Part shown: piece after piece, positions 35,632 through 43,156 of the stretch
How positions within the stretch are numbered: the stretch's first letter is position 1
How the letters are laid out: each line of letters begins with the position of its first letter
Source: Alphaproteobacteria bacterium 46_93_T64
GTDB lineage: Bacteria > Pseudomonadota > Alphaproteobacteria > Sneathiellales > Sneathiellaceae
Direction of reading: 5' to 3'
Length of the DNA stretch: 64,000 bases
Assembly: GCA_002163135.1 (NCBI GenBank)
Contig: MAAN01000041.1
Span: 62,001-126,000 of the forward strand
The notes under the pieces: generated by a model
What the model saw: the letters and a program-made list of their open reading frames with translations, nothing else
The model's database searches: none
What the model was told of the DNA's origin: nothing
Position numbers and translations under genes: made by a program

Positions 35632-36440
35632 GATTTCTCTCCGGAGTATACGAATTTCTGGAGATATTCATTGAAGCCTTCTTCTGTGGCAGCCATCGTT
35701 TTATATAAGTTGAGATGTTCACTGTCTTCTGAACCTCCTTGCCAAAACGCAAGAGGCCACGTCCCTGATGGGACTTCGGCAATCGCACCTACATAAAGAC
35801 TTGGTAAGACGCCCGCAGCCAGCTCTTCATCATCGAGCAAGTTGCCCTCAATAATCTTTTCAACGGTGACATAGGCAGTTTTAGAGGCTTGTGCCATATT
35901 GATTTGTTCCCGGCGACGGCCAACCCATACGTTGCCCTCTTGATCAGCTAACGGTGCGTGAAACAGGGCCGCATCTGGTTGAATTGCCGGAATGGCAACG
36001 ATTTTGTCTTCCGTATCTGAGAACGGATTTTGAATTACTTTCCAATCAGGATGATTATTTAGAATGTCGCTGCCGATTATTCCGCGTAGCGGCATAAAGG
36101 GGAGGCCTTTTTGGGAAGCTTGCAAGGCAGCATGTATTGCTGGACACGTTGCGTCCACGATCTTGACGCTTCCTTCATTAATCGCCGCACTAAATCTTGG
36201 CGCAGGATTGTATTCTCCTAACGTGAGGGCGGAGCTTTCGAAAATTGAAACGCAGCCTGCGCCAATTAGCAACTCAGCTTGTAATCCTGATGTAGGGACG
36301 CCGATAAGGTGAAGGTTTTTAGTGCCTTGACGAATGATCTGGCGTGTCGCTTCCATCGCAATACCGCTATAATCTGCCGGAACGGCGAGTTTAAAGCCGT
36401 CTTTAATGTGCGCGGTGAGGGCCTCAATAGACGTGAGCAT
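35628..36440 (-). CDS. GctA-like CoA-transferase family I, alpha subunit
   Basis: 270 residues related to glutaconate CoA-transferase subunit A: DGFKLAVPADYSGIAMEATR, NLHLIGVPTSGLQAELLIGAG, GLPFMPLRGIIGSDIL, PFSDTEDKIVAIPAIQPDAA and the LADQEGNVWVGRRREQ region. It would pair with the beta subunit as a heterodimer or heterotetramer. It heads the CoA-enzyme part of the series, 15 bases downstream of the TIGR02186 gene. The partner's missing catalytic Glu makes the reaction uncertain. Confidence 0.88.
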   Translation of the reverse strand: MLTSIEALTAHIKDGFKLAVPADYSGIAMEATRQIIRQGTKNLHLIGVPTSGLQAELLIGAGCVSIFESSALTLGEYNPAPRFSAAINEGSVKIVDATCPAIHAALQASQKGLPFMPLRGIIGSDILNNHPDWKVIQNPFSDTEDKIVAIPAIQPDAALFHAPLADQEGNVWVGRRREQINMAQASKTAYVTVEKIIEGNLLDDEELAAGVLPSLYVGAIAEVPSGTWPLAFWQGGSEDSEHLNLYKTMAATEEGFNEYLQKFVYSGEKS

Positions 36441-36455
36441 TTTTTTTGTTTTCCT

Positions 36456-37229
36456 TTAGTCTTTGCGAAATATAGCAGACGCGATCCATCCTGCAATCAG
36501 GGCTAATAATATTGCAGCAATTCCGTGCAATATTGGGTAGCTCTGCGCAAACTCAAAAATTTGGCGGCCAATCCCAAATTTTTTAATGAAAAGTGGAGAT
36601 GTCTGGGCGCTGATAAGTTCGCCGTCCTGTAGCAGATAAACTTCTGCGACATAGTTCCCGACCGGTACGTTTGCCGGAAAGTGGATGGAGGTTCTGAAAA
36701 GGGACGCCCCAAGAAAATAAACAGCAGTTTGATTGCTCGTATATAGCTCCACATTTGTTTGTTTTCGGACAATTGCCTGCTTGAAGTCCTGTAGATCTTT
36801 TGGCTCGGATTTCGAGGAAAAATTTAGCCGATTGGGCCCGATTCTGAGTCTTTCCAGCGTCCCGGGCGGTGCTATTTCATCAACGGGACGATTGCTGGCA
36901 ATAGCGTAAAAACCTGGAACCTTGCTGATTTCAATCGAACGTGTGTTTACCCAAATACCAGCGACACGCTCTTTCTTTCGAACAGTTACTTCCTTTTGCG
37001 GACCTCTGACAACGACAATTATATCACCATGGTCAGCAGGAGCGGCGCCTTCAGCTGATGTGACCGTTCCAAATAAAAGGAGATCTGTTCCCGTAAAATC
37101 GGAGGTTACTGAAATCAAATGCGATGAAATGTCAGTGACTAAAGTGTTATCGGCGCTAGCCGGTAGTATGCGTACAAAACATGTGAGAGCAGCAAGTAGG
37201 AGCAGTAAAGAGCGAACGGTTCCCGTCAT
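36456..37229 (-). CDS. TIGR02186-type membrane-anchored periplasmic protein
   Basis: 257 residues from the ATG at 37229, one base after the stop of the exporter gene. An N-terminal signal (SLLLLLAALTCFVRILPASA) is followed by a periplasmic beta-rich domain (SHLISVTSDFTGTDLLLFG, IIVVVRGPQKEVTVRKKERV, GIWVNTRSIEISKVPGFYAI) and a C-terminal membrane segment (ILHGIAAILLALIAGWIASA). This pattern and the pairing with a TSUP exporter fit TIGR02186. The family is described only as conserved and transmembrane; it probably works with the exporter. An in-frame start at 37292 lies inside the exporter gene and is rejected. Confidence 0.82.
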   Translation of the reverse strand: MTGTVRSLLLLLAALTCFVRILPASADNTLVTDISSHLISVTSDFTGTDLLLFGTVTSAEGAAPADHGDIIVVVRGPQKEVTVRKKERVAGIWVNTRSIEISKVPGFYAIASNRPVDEIAPPGTLERLRIGPNRLNFSSKSEPKDLQDFKQAIVRKQTNVELYTSNQTAVYFLGASLFRTSIHFPANVPVGNYVAEVYLLQDGELISAQTSPLFIKKFGIGRQIFEFAQSYPILHGIAAILLALIAGWIASAIFRKD

Positions 37230-37230
37230 C

Positions 37231-38154
37231 TTAGTGGGTTCCCTCCACAAATGTGAACGAGAAAAGGTCATCTGGTGTGAGCACAAGGTCAAAAGCCAAT
37301 TTGGCGCATACGAGCAAAACCATAAGCCCCAAAAGGGAGCGTAATTGTTCCCCTTTCATCTTGGTCCCAATTCGAGTGCCAATTTGGGCCCCTATCACAG
37401 CACTGCTCATAAGCAGAAGGGCAAGCAAAACATCAACAGTTTGTGTGGTTACAGAGTGTAAGAAGGTTACGTTAGCCGTGACAAAGATAATCTGAAAAAG
37501 GCTGGTGCCAATCACAATGGACGTTGGCATTCCCATAAGATAGATCATGGCAGGAACCATCACAAAACCGCCACCAACACCCATAATTGCAGATAAAATG
37601 CCAACAAAGAACCCAAGCACTAGCGGCAATAAAGCGCTGATGTAGAGTTTCGATTTTCGAAACCGCATCTTAAACGGCAGGCCATGGATCCAATAATGTT
37701 GGTGTAGTTTTTTCCGCTTTACCGTGCCTTTGCGGCTTCGAAGCAGGGCGCCAACGCTCTCCACCATCATCAGGCCGCCAATGACACCCAAAAATAGAAC
37801 GTAGGACAAAGAAATTAGCAGATCAACTTGTCCTGCGCTTTTCAATAGTGCAAAAATCCAGGTGCCGAGCGCAGAGCCAACAACGCCGCCAACGAGCAGA
37901 ACAGTCCCCATTTTGAAATCAACATTGCCGCGCCGCCAATGGGCGAGAACACCAGAAACACTTGCGGCAATCAATTGGTTTGCGCCAGTGGCAACGGCAA
38001 CGGCGGGCGGTATCCCAATGAAGATGAGAAGTGGCGTCATTAAAAAACCGCCACCAACACCAAACATACCGGAAAGCAGACCAACAGCTCCGCCCATGCC
38101 TAAAATCAGGAATAAATTCACTGAAATTTCGGCAATTGGAAGATAGACTGGCAT
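37231..38154 (-). CDS. Sulfite exporter TauE/SafE (TSUP) family permease
   Basis: 307 residues with eight or so hydrophobic segments in two repeats, each with the GVGGGF signature (GMFGVGGGFLMTPLLIFIG and IMGVGGGFVMVPAMIYLMG). TSUP members move sulfite, sulfoacetate, taurine or other sulfonates across the inner membrane. It is followed within one base by a TIGR02186 gene and preceded by an ArsR/BigR-like regulator, a pairing known from sulfide/sulfite handling loci. The cargo is inferred from family. Confidence 0.92.
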   Translation of the reverse strand: MPVYLPIAEISVNLFLILGMGGAVGLLSGMFGVGGGFLMTPLLIFIGIPPAVAVATGANQLIAASVSGVLAHWRRGNVDFKMGTVLLVGGVVGSALGTWIFALLKSAGQVDLLISLSYVLFLGVIGGLMMVESVGALLRSRKGTVKRKKLHQHYWIHGLPFKMRFRKSKLYISALLPLVLGFFVGILSAIMGVGGGFVMVPAMIYLMGMPTSIVIGTSLFQIIFVTANVTFLHSVTTQTVDVLLALLLMSSAVIGAQIGTRIGTKMKGEQLRSLLGLMVLLVCAKLAFDLVLTPDDLFSFTFVEGTH

Positions 38155-38205
38155 ATGGGCGTTGACCCTGAATAGAACTGATGAAGGTGTTGTTAGTTCA
38201 GCCTA

Positions 38206-38229
38206 TACAATAAATCCGTTGCAATTGTA
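38206..38229. promoter_or_regulatory. Inverted repeat upstream of the exporter gene
   Basis: TACAAT and ATTGTA arms separated by 12 bases, in the AT-rich gap between the ArsR-like gene and the exporter. It could be the ArsR-like regulator's operator; binding is a guess. Confidence 0.3.
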
Positions 38230-38278
38230 ATAACTTGATGACGAAAAATGTAAAAATTTTCACCATCCCCCCAAATTA

Positions 38279-38590
38279 TTAAGCTGCCATCTGTACAGAA
38301 AGCAATAAGTTCCGGATATTTTCACTATACAAAGAATAGTAAATGGTTTGAGCTTCCCGGCGGGTAGTGACAATGTCATCTCTACGAAGTCTTCCCAAGT
38401 GCTGAGAGAGTGCTGACTGGCTGATATTTATTTTTCTTTCCAGTTGACCAACAGATAGCTCTTGCTCTGACAGGCATGTCAGTATTTCAAGGCGTCTCTG
38501 GTTTCCTAGAGATTTTAGTATTTTACTCGCCTTGTAAAGAGAGCTGAATAGCTGAGTGTAATCTTTCTCGATGTGATTGATGTTGTTCAT
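38279..38590 (-). CDS. ArsR-family regulator (BigR/SqrR-like)
   Basis: 103 residues, a winged helix-turn-helix with SLGNQRRLEILTCLSEQELSVGQLERKINISQSALSQHLGRLR (read in parts: LGNQRRLEILTCLSEQ, SQSALSQHLGRLR, TTRREAQTIYYSL). This resembles BigR and SqrR, which sense reactive sulfur with two cysteines. Only one Cys (in ILTCLSEQ) is present; the C-terminal partner Cys is missing. It lies directly upstream of a TSUP exporter on the same strand, so it likely controls that operon. Confidence 0.88.
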   Translation of the reverse strand: MNNINHIEKDYTQLFSSLYKASKILKSLGNQRRLEILTCLSEQELSVGQLERKINISQSALSQHLGRLRRDDIVTTRREAQTIYYSLYSENIRNLLLSVQMAA

Positions 38591-38634
38591 TTTGTGCCTC
38601 CCCCCAGAGGTAACAAGTCATGTGCTAGCTGTCG

Positions 38635-38964
38635 CTATCTAACACTATAAAGTTTTAATTCTTTGCCAATATTCCCACTTAACCACAATAGGTACATTCT
38701 AAAATCGCTAATGAGTGACCAAAAGGGATAATCGAATGTTGCAGGTCTGTTTTTCTCAATGAAAAAATGCCCAATCCATGCGGGTCCATATCCACATAGA
38801 ACAGATGCTGCAATATAAGCTGGTGACTTAGTGACTAAGAAGACGACTAAAATTACAAGGGCGAGTGTTGTCCCGCCATAGTGGAGCAATCTGCAAACCG
38901 GATTGGAATGCTCCCCCAAATAATAGGGCCAGAATTCCTTGTACGTGGAAAACCTTTTTGGCAT
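38635..38964 (-). CDS. Mpo1-like/DUF962 membrane protein
   Basis: 109 residues from the ATG at 38964, with a GGAAGG ribosome-binding site. Family signature is clear: YYLGEHSNPVCRLLHYGGTT (His-containing), then PAWIGHFFIEKNRPATFDYP. Two membrane segments lie between. Yeast Mpo1 of this family is an iron-dependent dioxygenase acting on 2-hydroxy fatty acids; the conserved HxxxN-type histidines (HSN, HYGG, HFFIEKN) are present. The bacterial role may be odd-chain or hydroxy fatty acid breakdown, fitting the fatty-acid genes to the right. Confidence 0.85.
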   Translation of the reverse strand: MPKRFSTYKEFWPYYLGEHSNPVCRLLHYGGTTLALVILVVFLVTKSPAYIAASVLCGYGPAWIGHFFIEKNRPATFDYPFWSLISDFRMYLLWLSGNIGKELKLYSVR

Positions 38965-39087
38965 CTTACGCACCTTCCCCCATGCGCATAAGTTTCATTA
39001 ATGCGCGTTATGATATCAAATACTTTTCATAAATGCACCTATTTGTAGGCTACATTTCAAATTTTATTCCGTTGACGTAAACGGAAG

Positions 39088-39109
39088 TTGACGTTTACGT
39101 AAACGTCAA
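39088..39109. promoter_or_regulatory. LiuR-type operator palindrome upstream of the MerR gene
   Basis: A perfect 22-base palindrome: half TTGACGTTTAC followed by its exact complement GTAAACGTCAA. A related partial copy, TTGACGTAAACG, lies just upstream at 39072-39083. The position, 45 bases before the MerR-type gene, fits autoregulation. A near-identical site is at 60151-60172. Confidence 0.75.
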
Positions 39110-39153
39110 GTAAGTTTGCGGATGATTAAAAGGCGTTCTTGTTGGGAGATAGA

Positions 39154-39555
39154 ATGGATAAGAATAGGTATTCCATCACCGATTTAGCTGAGGAGTTTCA
39201 GGTAACTTCTCGCACTATCAGGTTCTATGAGGATAAAGGAATGGTCTCTCCTGAGAGGGATGGGCTAACGCGCATATATTCTCGCAGCGATCGCGCACGA
39301 TTAAAATTGATTTTAAGAGGGCGTCGACTCGGCTTTAGTCTGCAAGACATCAAGAAAATGATCGACTTGTATGATCCTGAAGCAGATTCCAAGGAGCAGC
39401 TCAAATTCACATTGCAAAAATGTGAGGACCAACTTGGTAAGCTAAAAAGTCAACGACACGATATTGACGAGGCTATCGACGAACTAGAGACAAGCATTTC
39501 TGATTTGATGACTCATCTTAACGATGCGGCAAATGACGGAAAGAAACTTGCTTGA
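39154..39555 (+). CDS. MerR-family regulator, LiuR-like
   Basis: 133 residues from the ATG at 39154 (GGGAG ribosome-binding site). The N-terminal helix-turn-helix reads YSITDLAEEFQVTSRTIRFY, then EDKGMVSPERDG, RIYSRSDRARLKLILRGRRL and GFSLQDIKKMIDLYD, followed by a long dimerisation coiled coil. These blocks match LiuR, the regulator of branched-chain acid and fatty-acid breakdown in proteobacteria. No metal-binding cysteines typical of MerR proper. It precedes the beta-oxidation genes by 117 bases and follows its own perfect operator. Confidence 0.9.
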   Translation: MDKNRYSITDLAEEFQVTSRTIRFYEDKGMVSPERDGLTRIYSRSDRARLKLILRGRRLGFSLQDIKKMIDLYDPEADSKEQLKFTLQKCEDQLGKLKSQRHDIDEAIDELETSISDLMTHLNDAANDGKKLA

Positions 39556-39672
39556 GTATATTTTAAAACGCTATTTTGAGCCGTCTCGATTCGGTTTGTC
39601 TAAATAGTGTCAACATACATCCCCCCTTGCCTGAAATACGATACAGGCTTTAGTTTGAAAGGATTTTAGATC

Positions 39673-40809
39673 ATGAAGAATGTGGTCATTGCCGGGTACG
39701 CCCGCTCACCGTTTACACTTGCTAATAAGGGCGAATTGATCAAGGTGCGCCCTGATGAAATGACTGGCCAAGTGGTGCGCGGTCTTATCGAAAAAACCGG
39801 TGTAAATGTTGAGGATATCGAAGATGTGATCATCGGTAGCGCCTTTCCTGAAGCAGAGCAGGGCCTCAACGTAGCGCGGATCATCAGCTTTCTAGCAGGT
39901 ATTCCAAAAACTGCCTCAGCGACAACAGTAAATCGGTTTTGTGGATCTTCCATGCAGGCTATTCACATGGCAGCTGGCGCTATTCAAATGGGTGCTGGCG
40001 ACGTATTTATTTGCGGTGGCATCGAAAGCATGAGCCGTGTGCCTATGGGCGGATTTAATCCGGCGCCGCATCCTGCTTTATATAAAGAATATCCAGACGC
40101 ATATATTTCAATGGGTATTACTGCTGAAAATTTGGCAAATCAATATAAAATTTCTCGTCAAGAGCAAGAGGAAATGGCGGTTGAAAGTCATGCTCGTGCT
40201 GCCGCGGCTCGTGCCGCAGGTAAATTTACCGATGAAATTATTCCAATAGTTGATGGCAATATACGTGTCGAACAAGATGGATGTATCCGTCCGGAAACAA
40301 CACTTGAAACTCTTGCGGGTTTGAAACCAGCGTTTGATGCAAATGGGAGCGTTACTGCAGCAACCTCCTCACCGCTGACAGATGGTGCGTCTGCGACTTT
40401 GGTTTGCTCAGAAGAATATGCAGATGCAAACGGCCTGACAAAGCTCGCTCGTATCAGATCCATTGCGGTCGCAGGTTGCGGTCCGGAAGTAATGGGCATC
40501 GGCCCTGTTCCAGCGACGAAGAAAGCGCTAGAGCGTGCTGGCCTGACATTAAAAGATATCGACATCATCGAATTGAACGAAGCGTTCGCAGCGCAATCTC
40601 TTGCCGTGCTGAAAGAAGCGGGCATGAACTACGACATCACTAATATTGATGGTGGTGCGATTGCATTGGGACATCCGATGGGTGCAACAGGCGCGCGCAT
40701 CACAGGTAAATTGGCCAGCTTAATGCAACGTGAAGGCAAAACCTTAGGTCTTGCAACGCAATGTATTGGTGGCGGTCAAGGTATCGCGACTGTTCTTGAG
40801 GCTTGCTAA
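39673..40809 (+). CDS. Acetyl-CoA C-acyltransferase (thiolase), set A
   Basis: 378 residues with both thiolase cysteines: the acyl-accepting Cys in NRFCGSSMQAIHMAAG and the general-base Cys in CIGGGQGIA, plus GHPMGATGARI and the NEAFAAQS histidine/asparagine block. It cleaves 3-ketoacyl-CoA with CoA, the last step of beta-oxidation. It is first in a three-gene series with the bifunctional enzyme (3 bases later) and an acyl-CoA dehydrogenase. Confidence 0.95.
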   Translation: MKNVVIAGYARSPFTLANKGELIKVRPDEMTGQVVRGLIEKTGVNVEDIEDVIIGSAFPEAEQGLNVARIISFLAGIPKTASATTVNRFCGSSMQAIHMAAGAIQMGAGDVFICGGIESMSRVPMGGFNPAPHPALYKEYPDAYISMGITAENLANQYKISRQEQEEMAVESHARAAAARAAGKFTDEIIPIVDGNIRVEQDGCIRPETTLETLAGLKPAFDANGSVTAATSSPLTDGASATLVCSEEYADANGLTKLARIRSIAVAGCGPEVMGIGPVPATKKALERAGLTLKDIDIIELNEAFAAQSLAVLKEAGMNYDITNIDGGAIALGHPMGATGARITGKLASLMQREGKTLGLATQCIGGGQGIATVLEAC

Positions 40810-40811
40810 TT

Positions 40812-43145
40812 ATGGCTATTGAAAAAGTTGCCGTAATTGGCGCGGGTGTTATGGGTGCTGCGATTGCCGCCCATGTCACCAATGCAGGATATCAGGCGGT
40901 TCTGTTGGATATTGTACCTGAAGGTGCAAAAAACCGGAATATGCTTGCCGAAGGCGCTGTCGCAACAATGTTGAAGACAAAACCTGCGCCGTTTATGCAT
41001 AAAAAAAATGCACGGATGATCACTACTGGAAATCTGGAAGATAATCTGGATCTGGTTGCTGATTGTGACTGGATAATTGAAGCAATTATCGAACGCCCTG
41101 ACTTGAAGCAGGATCTTTACAAAAAACTGGAAACAGTCCGTAAAGAAGGTTCGATCGTTTCGTCCAATACGTCTACCATTCCACTCAAAACACTGATGGC
41201 GGGACTGCCTGAAAGTCTTCAAAAAGACTTTGCGATTACGCATTTCTTTAATCCGCCGCGTTATATGCGTTTGTTCGAGTTGGTTAAAGGTGAACTGACC
41301 CGTCAGGATGCCATCGACGAATTGCGTCAGTTTGCTGATGTTGCGCTCGGTAAAGAAGTTGTTGATTGCTACGACACTCCTGGGTTTATCGGGAACCGTA
41401 TTGGCATTTACTGGTCGTTTGTTGCGATCAAGTCAGCTTTTGATTTGGGTATGACAGTTGAAGAAGCCGACGCCGTATGTGGCAAACCAATGGGTATTCC
41501 AAGTACCGGAATTTTTGGTCTTGGTGATTTGACCGGTATTGATTTGGGGCCAAAAGTAAACGCGTCCATGCTCGCAGAATTGCCTGCAAGCGATCCGTTC
41601 TGTCAGGAATATGATGCCGACCATGCGTTGGTGACGACCATCGAAAAAATGATTGCTGATGGTTACACTGGCCGTAAGGGTAAAGGCGGCTTTTACCGAA
41701 TGAATAAGGACGGCGGGCGTAAAGTTAAAGAAGCTCGCAATCTTATCACGGGAGAATATGCCAAAGCGCAAAAACCAAAATTGGGTTCAGTTAGGGCTGC
41801 TAAAAAAGGCCTACAAGCGCTTATAGAATTTGATGATGTTGGCGGTAAATACGCGTGGGAAATCTTGAAAAAGGTTATCTCCTACTCTGCGTCGCTTGTC
41901 GGTGAAATTGCAGACGATATTATCGCCATCGATAACGCCATGAAAACAGGCTATGCGTGGAAATACGGACCGTTTGAGCAGCTTAACCAGATGGGCGTGC
42001 AATTCTTTATTGATCGCCTTGAAACTGAAGGAATGGAAGTTCCAGCCTTCTTGAAAAAAGTAGGTGATCGCCCGCTTTATAAAGAAGAAGGTGAAGACGC
42101 ACTTTATATGACTGTGGACGGCGAATACGCCAAAGTTCCAGTCGCTGAAGGTGCTTGGATGCTTGCCGATATCAAACGCGGAAAAACACCGTTTAAATCC
42201 AATAAGGGTGCCAGCATCTGGGATTTGGGAGATGGGGTCGCCTGTCTTGAGCTTCACACTAAAATGAACAGCATTGATCAAGATGTGGTCGATATGCTGC
42301 GTGAAGCTGGAAAACTTGATAAAAAAGGCTTCAAAGCACTTGTTATTGGCACAGATGCAGATAATTTCTCTGTTGGTGCGAATGTTGGTTTGGCTTTGTT
42401 TGCGGCAAATGCGGCGATGTGGCCTGTGATTGAAAACTCAATCAGTGAAGGTCAAACGGCGCTTTATAAGCTCAAATACGCGCCATTCCCTGTTGTTGCT
42501 GCACCTGCTGGTATGGCACTTGGCGGGGGCTGTGAAATTGTTCTGGCTGCTGATGCTGTTCAGGCCCATGCAGAAAGCTACATGGGATTGGTTGAAGTCG
42601 GCGTCGGTGTCATTCCAGGTTTTGGTGGCTGTAAAGAACTGGTTATGCGGTCTATCCAAAACAAAAAACGTCCAAGTGGCCCAATGCCTGCACTGGCATC
42701 TGTTTTCGAAAGCATTTCTACTGCGAAGGTTTGTACAAGTGCTGCAGAAGCACGCGACATGCTTATTTTGCGCCCCGGGGACAATGTTACGATGAACCGT
42801 AAACGTGTTCTTGCTGATGCGAAAAAGAAGGCGCTGGACCTTGTGGAAGGCTACGAGCCACCAGTTTCTGAAGATGTTCATCTTCCGGGACCAACTGCAG
42901 CAGCTGCCTTTGATATGGCAGTCTCCGGTTTCGTAACCCAAGGTAAAGCGACAGCATATGATGCGGTTGTTGGCGGTGAAGTCGGACGGGTTCTCTCTGG
43001 CGGCGATACTGACATCACACAACCGGTTTCAGAGAAGAAGCTTCTTGAACTTGAAAAAGAAGGTTTCATGACTTTGATCCGCAATCACAAAACTCTCGAC
43101 CGGATTGAGCATATGCTTACAACCGGCAAACCACTTCGCAATTAG
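40812..43145 (+). CDS. 3-hydroxyacyl-CoA dehydrogenase / enoyl-CoA hydratase, dehydrogenase domain first
   Basis: 777 residues from the ATG at 40812. The NAD-binding 3-hydroxyacyl-CoA dehydrogenase domain comes first (IGAGVMGAAIAAH at residues 9-21; ITHFFNPPRYMRLFE; GFIGNRIG), then the C-terminal dehydrogenase domains, and the crotonase domain last (about 460-650). That domain has both catalytic glutamates, in LGGGCEIVL and YMGLVEVGVGVIPG. The order is the reverse of FadB/FadJ and matches the FadB-like proteins of many alphaproteobacteria. It does hydration and oxidation of enoyl-CoA. Part of set A. Confidence 0.95.
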   Translation: MAIEKVAVIGAGVMGAAIAAHVTNAGYQAVLLDIVPEGAKNRNMLAEGAVATMLKTKPAPFMHKKNARMITTGNLEDNLDLVADCDWIIEAIIERPDLKQDLYKKLETVRKEGSIVSSNTSTIPLKTLMAGLPESLQKDFAITHFFNPPRYMRLFELVKGELTRQDAIDELRQFADVALGKEVVDCYDTPGFIGNRIGIYWSFVAIKSAFDLGMTVEEADAVCGKPMGIPSTGIFGLGDLTGIDLGPKVNASMLAELPASDPFCQEYDADHALVTTIEKMIADGYTGRKGKGGFYRMNKDGGRKVKEARNLITGEYAKAQKPKLGSVRAAKKGLQALIEFDDVGGKYAWEILKKVISYSASLVGEIADDIIAIDNAMKTGYAWKYGPFEQLNQMGVQFFIDRLETEGMEVPAFLKKVGDRPLYKEEGEDALYMTVDGEYAKVPVAEGAWMLADIKRGKTPFKSNKGASIWDLGDGVACLELHTKMNSIDQDVVDMLREAGKLDKKGFKALVIGTDADNFSVGANVGLALFAANAAMWPVIENSISEGQTALYKLKYAPFPVVAAPAGMALGGGCEIVLAADAVQAHAESYMGLVEVGVGVIPGFGGCKELVMRSIQNKKRPSGPMPALASVFESISTAKVCTSAAEARDMLILRPGDNVTMNRKRVLADAKKKALDLVEGYEPPVSEDVHLPGPTAAAAFDMAVSGFVTQGKATAYDAVVGGEVGRVLSGGDTDITQPVSEKKLLELEKEGFMTLIRNHKTLDRIEHMLTTGKPLRN

Positions 43146-43156
43146 GGAGACACAAA

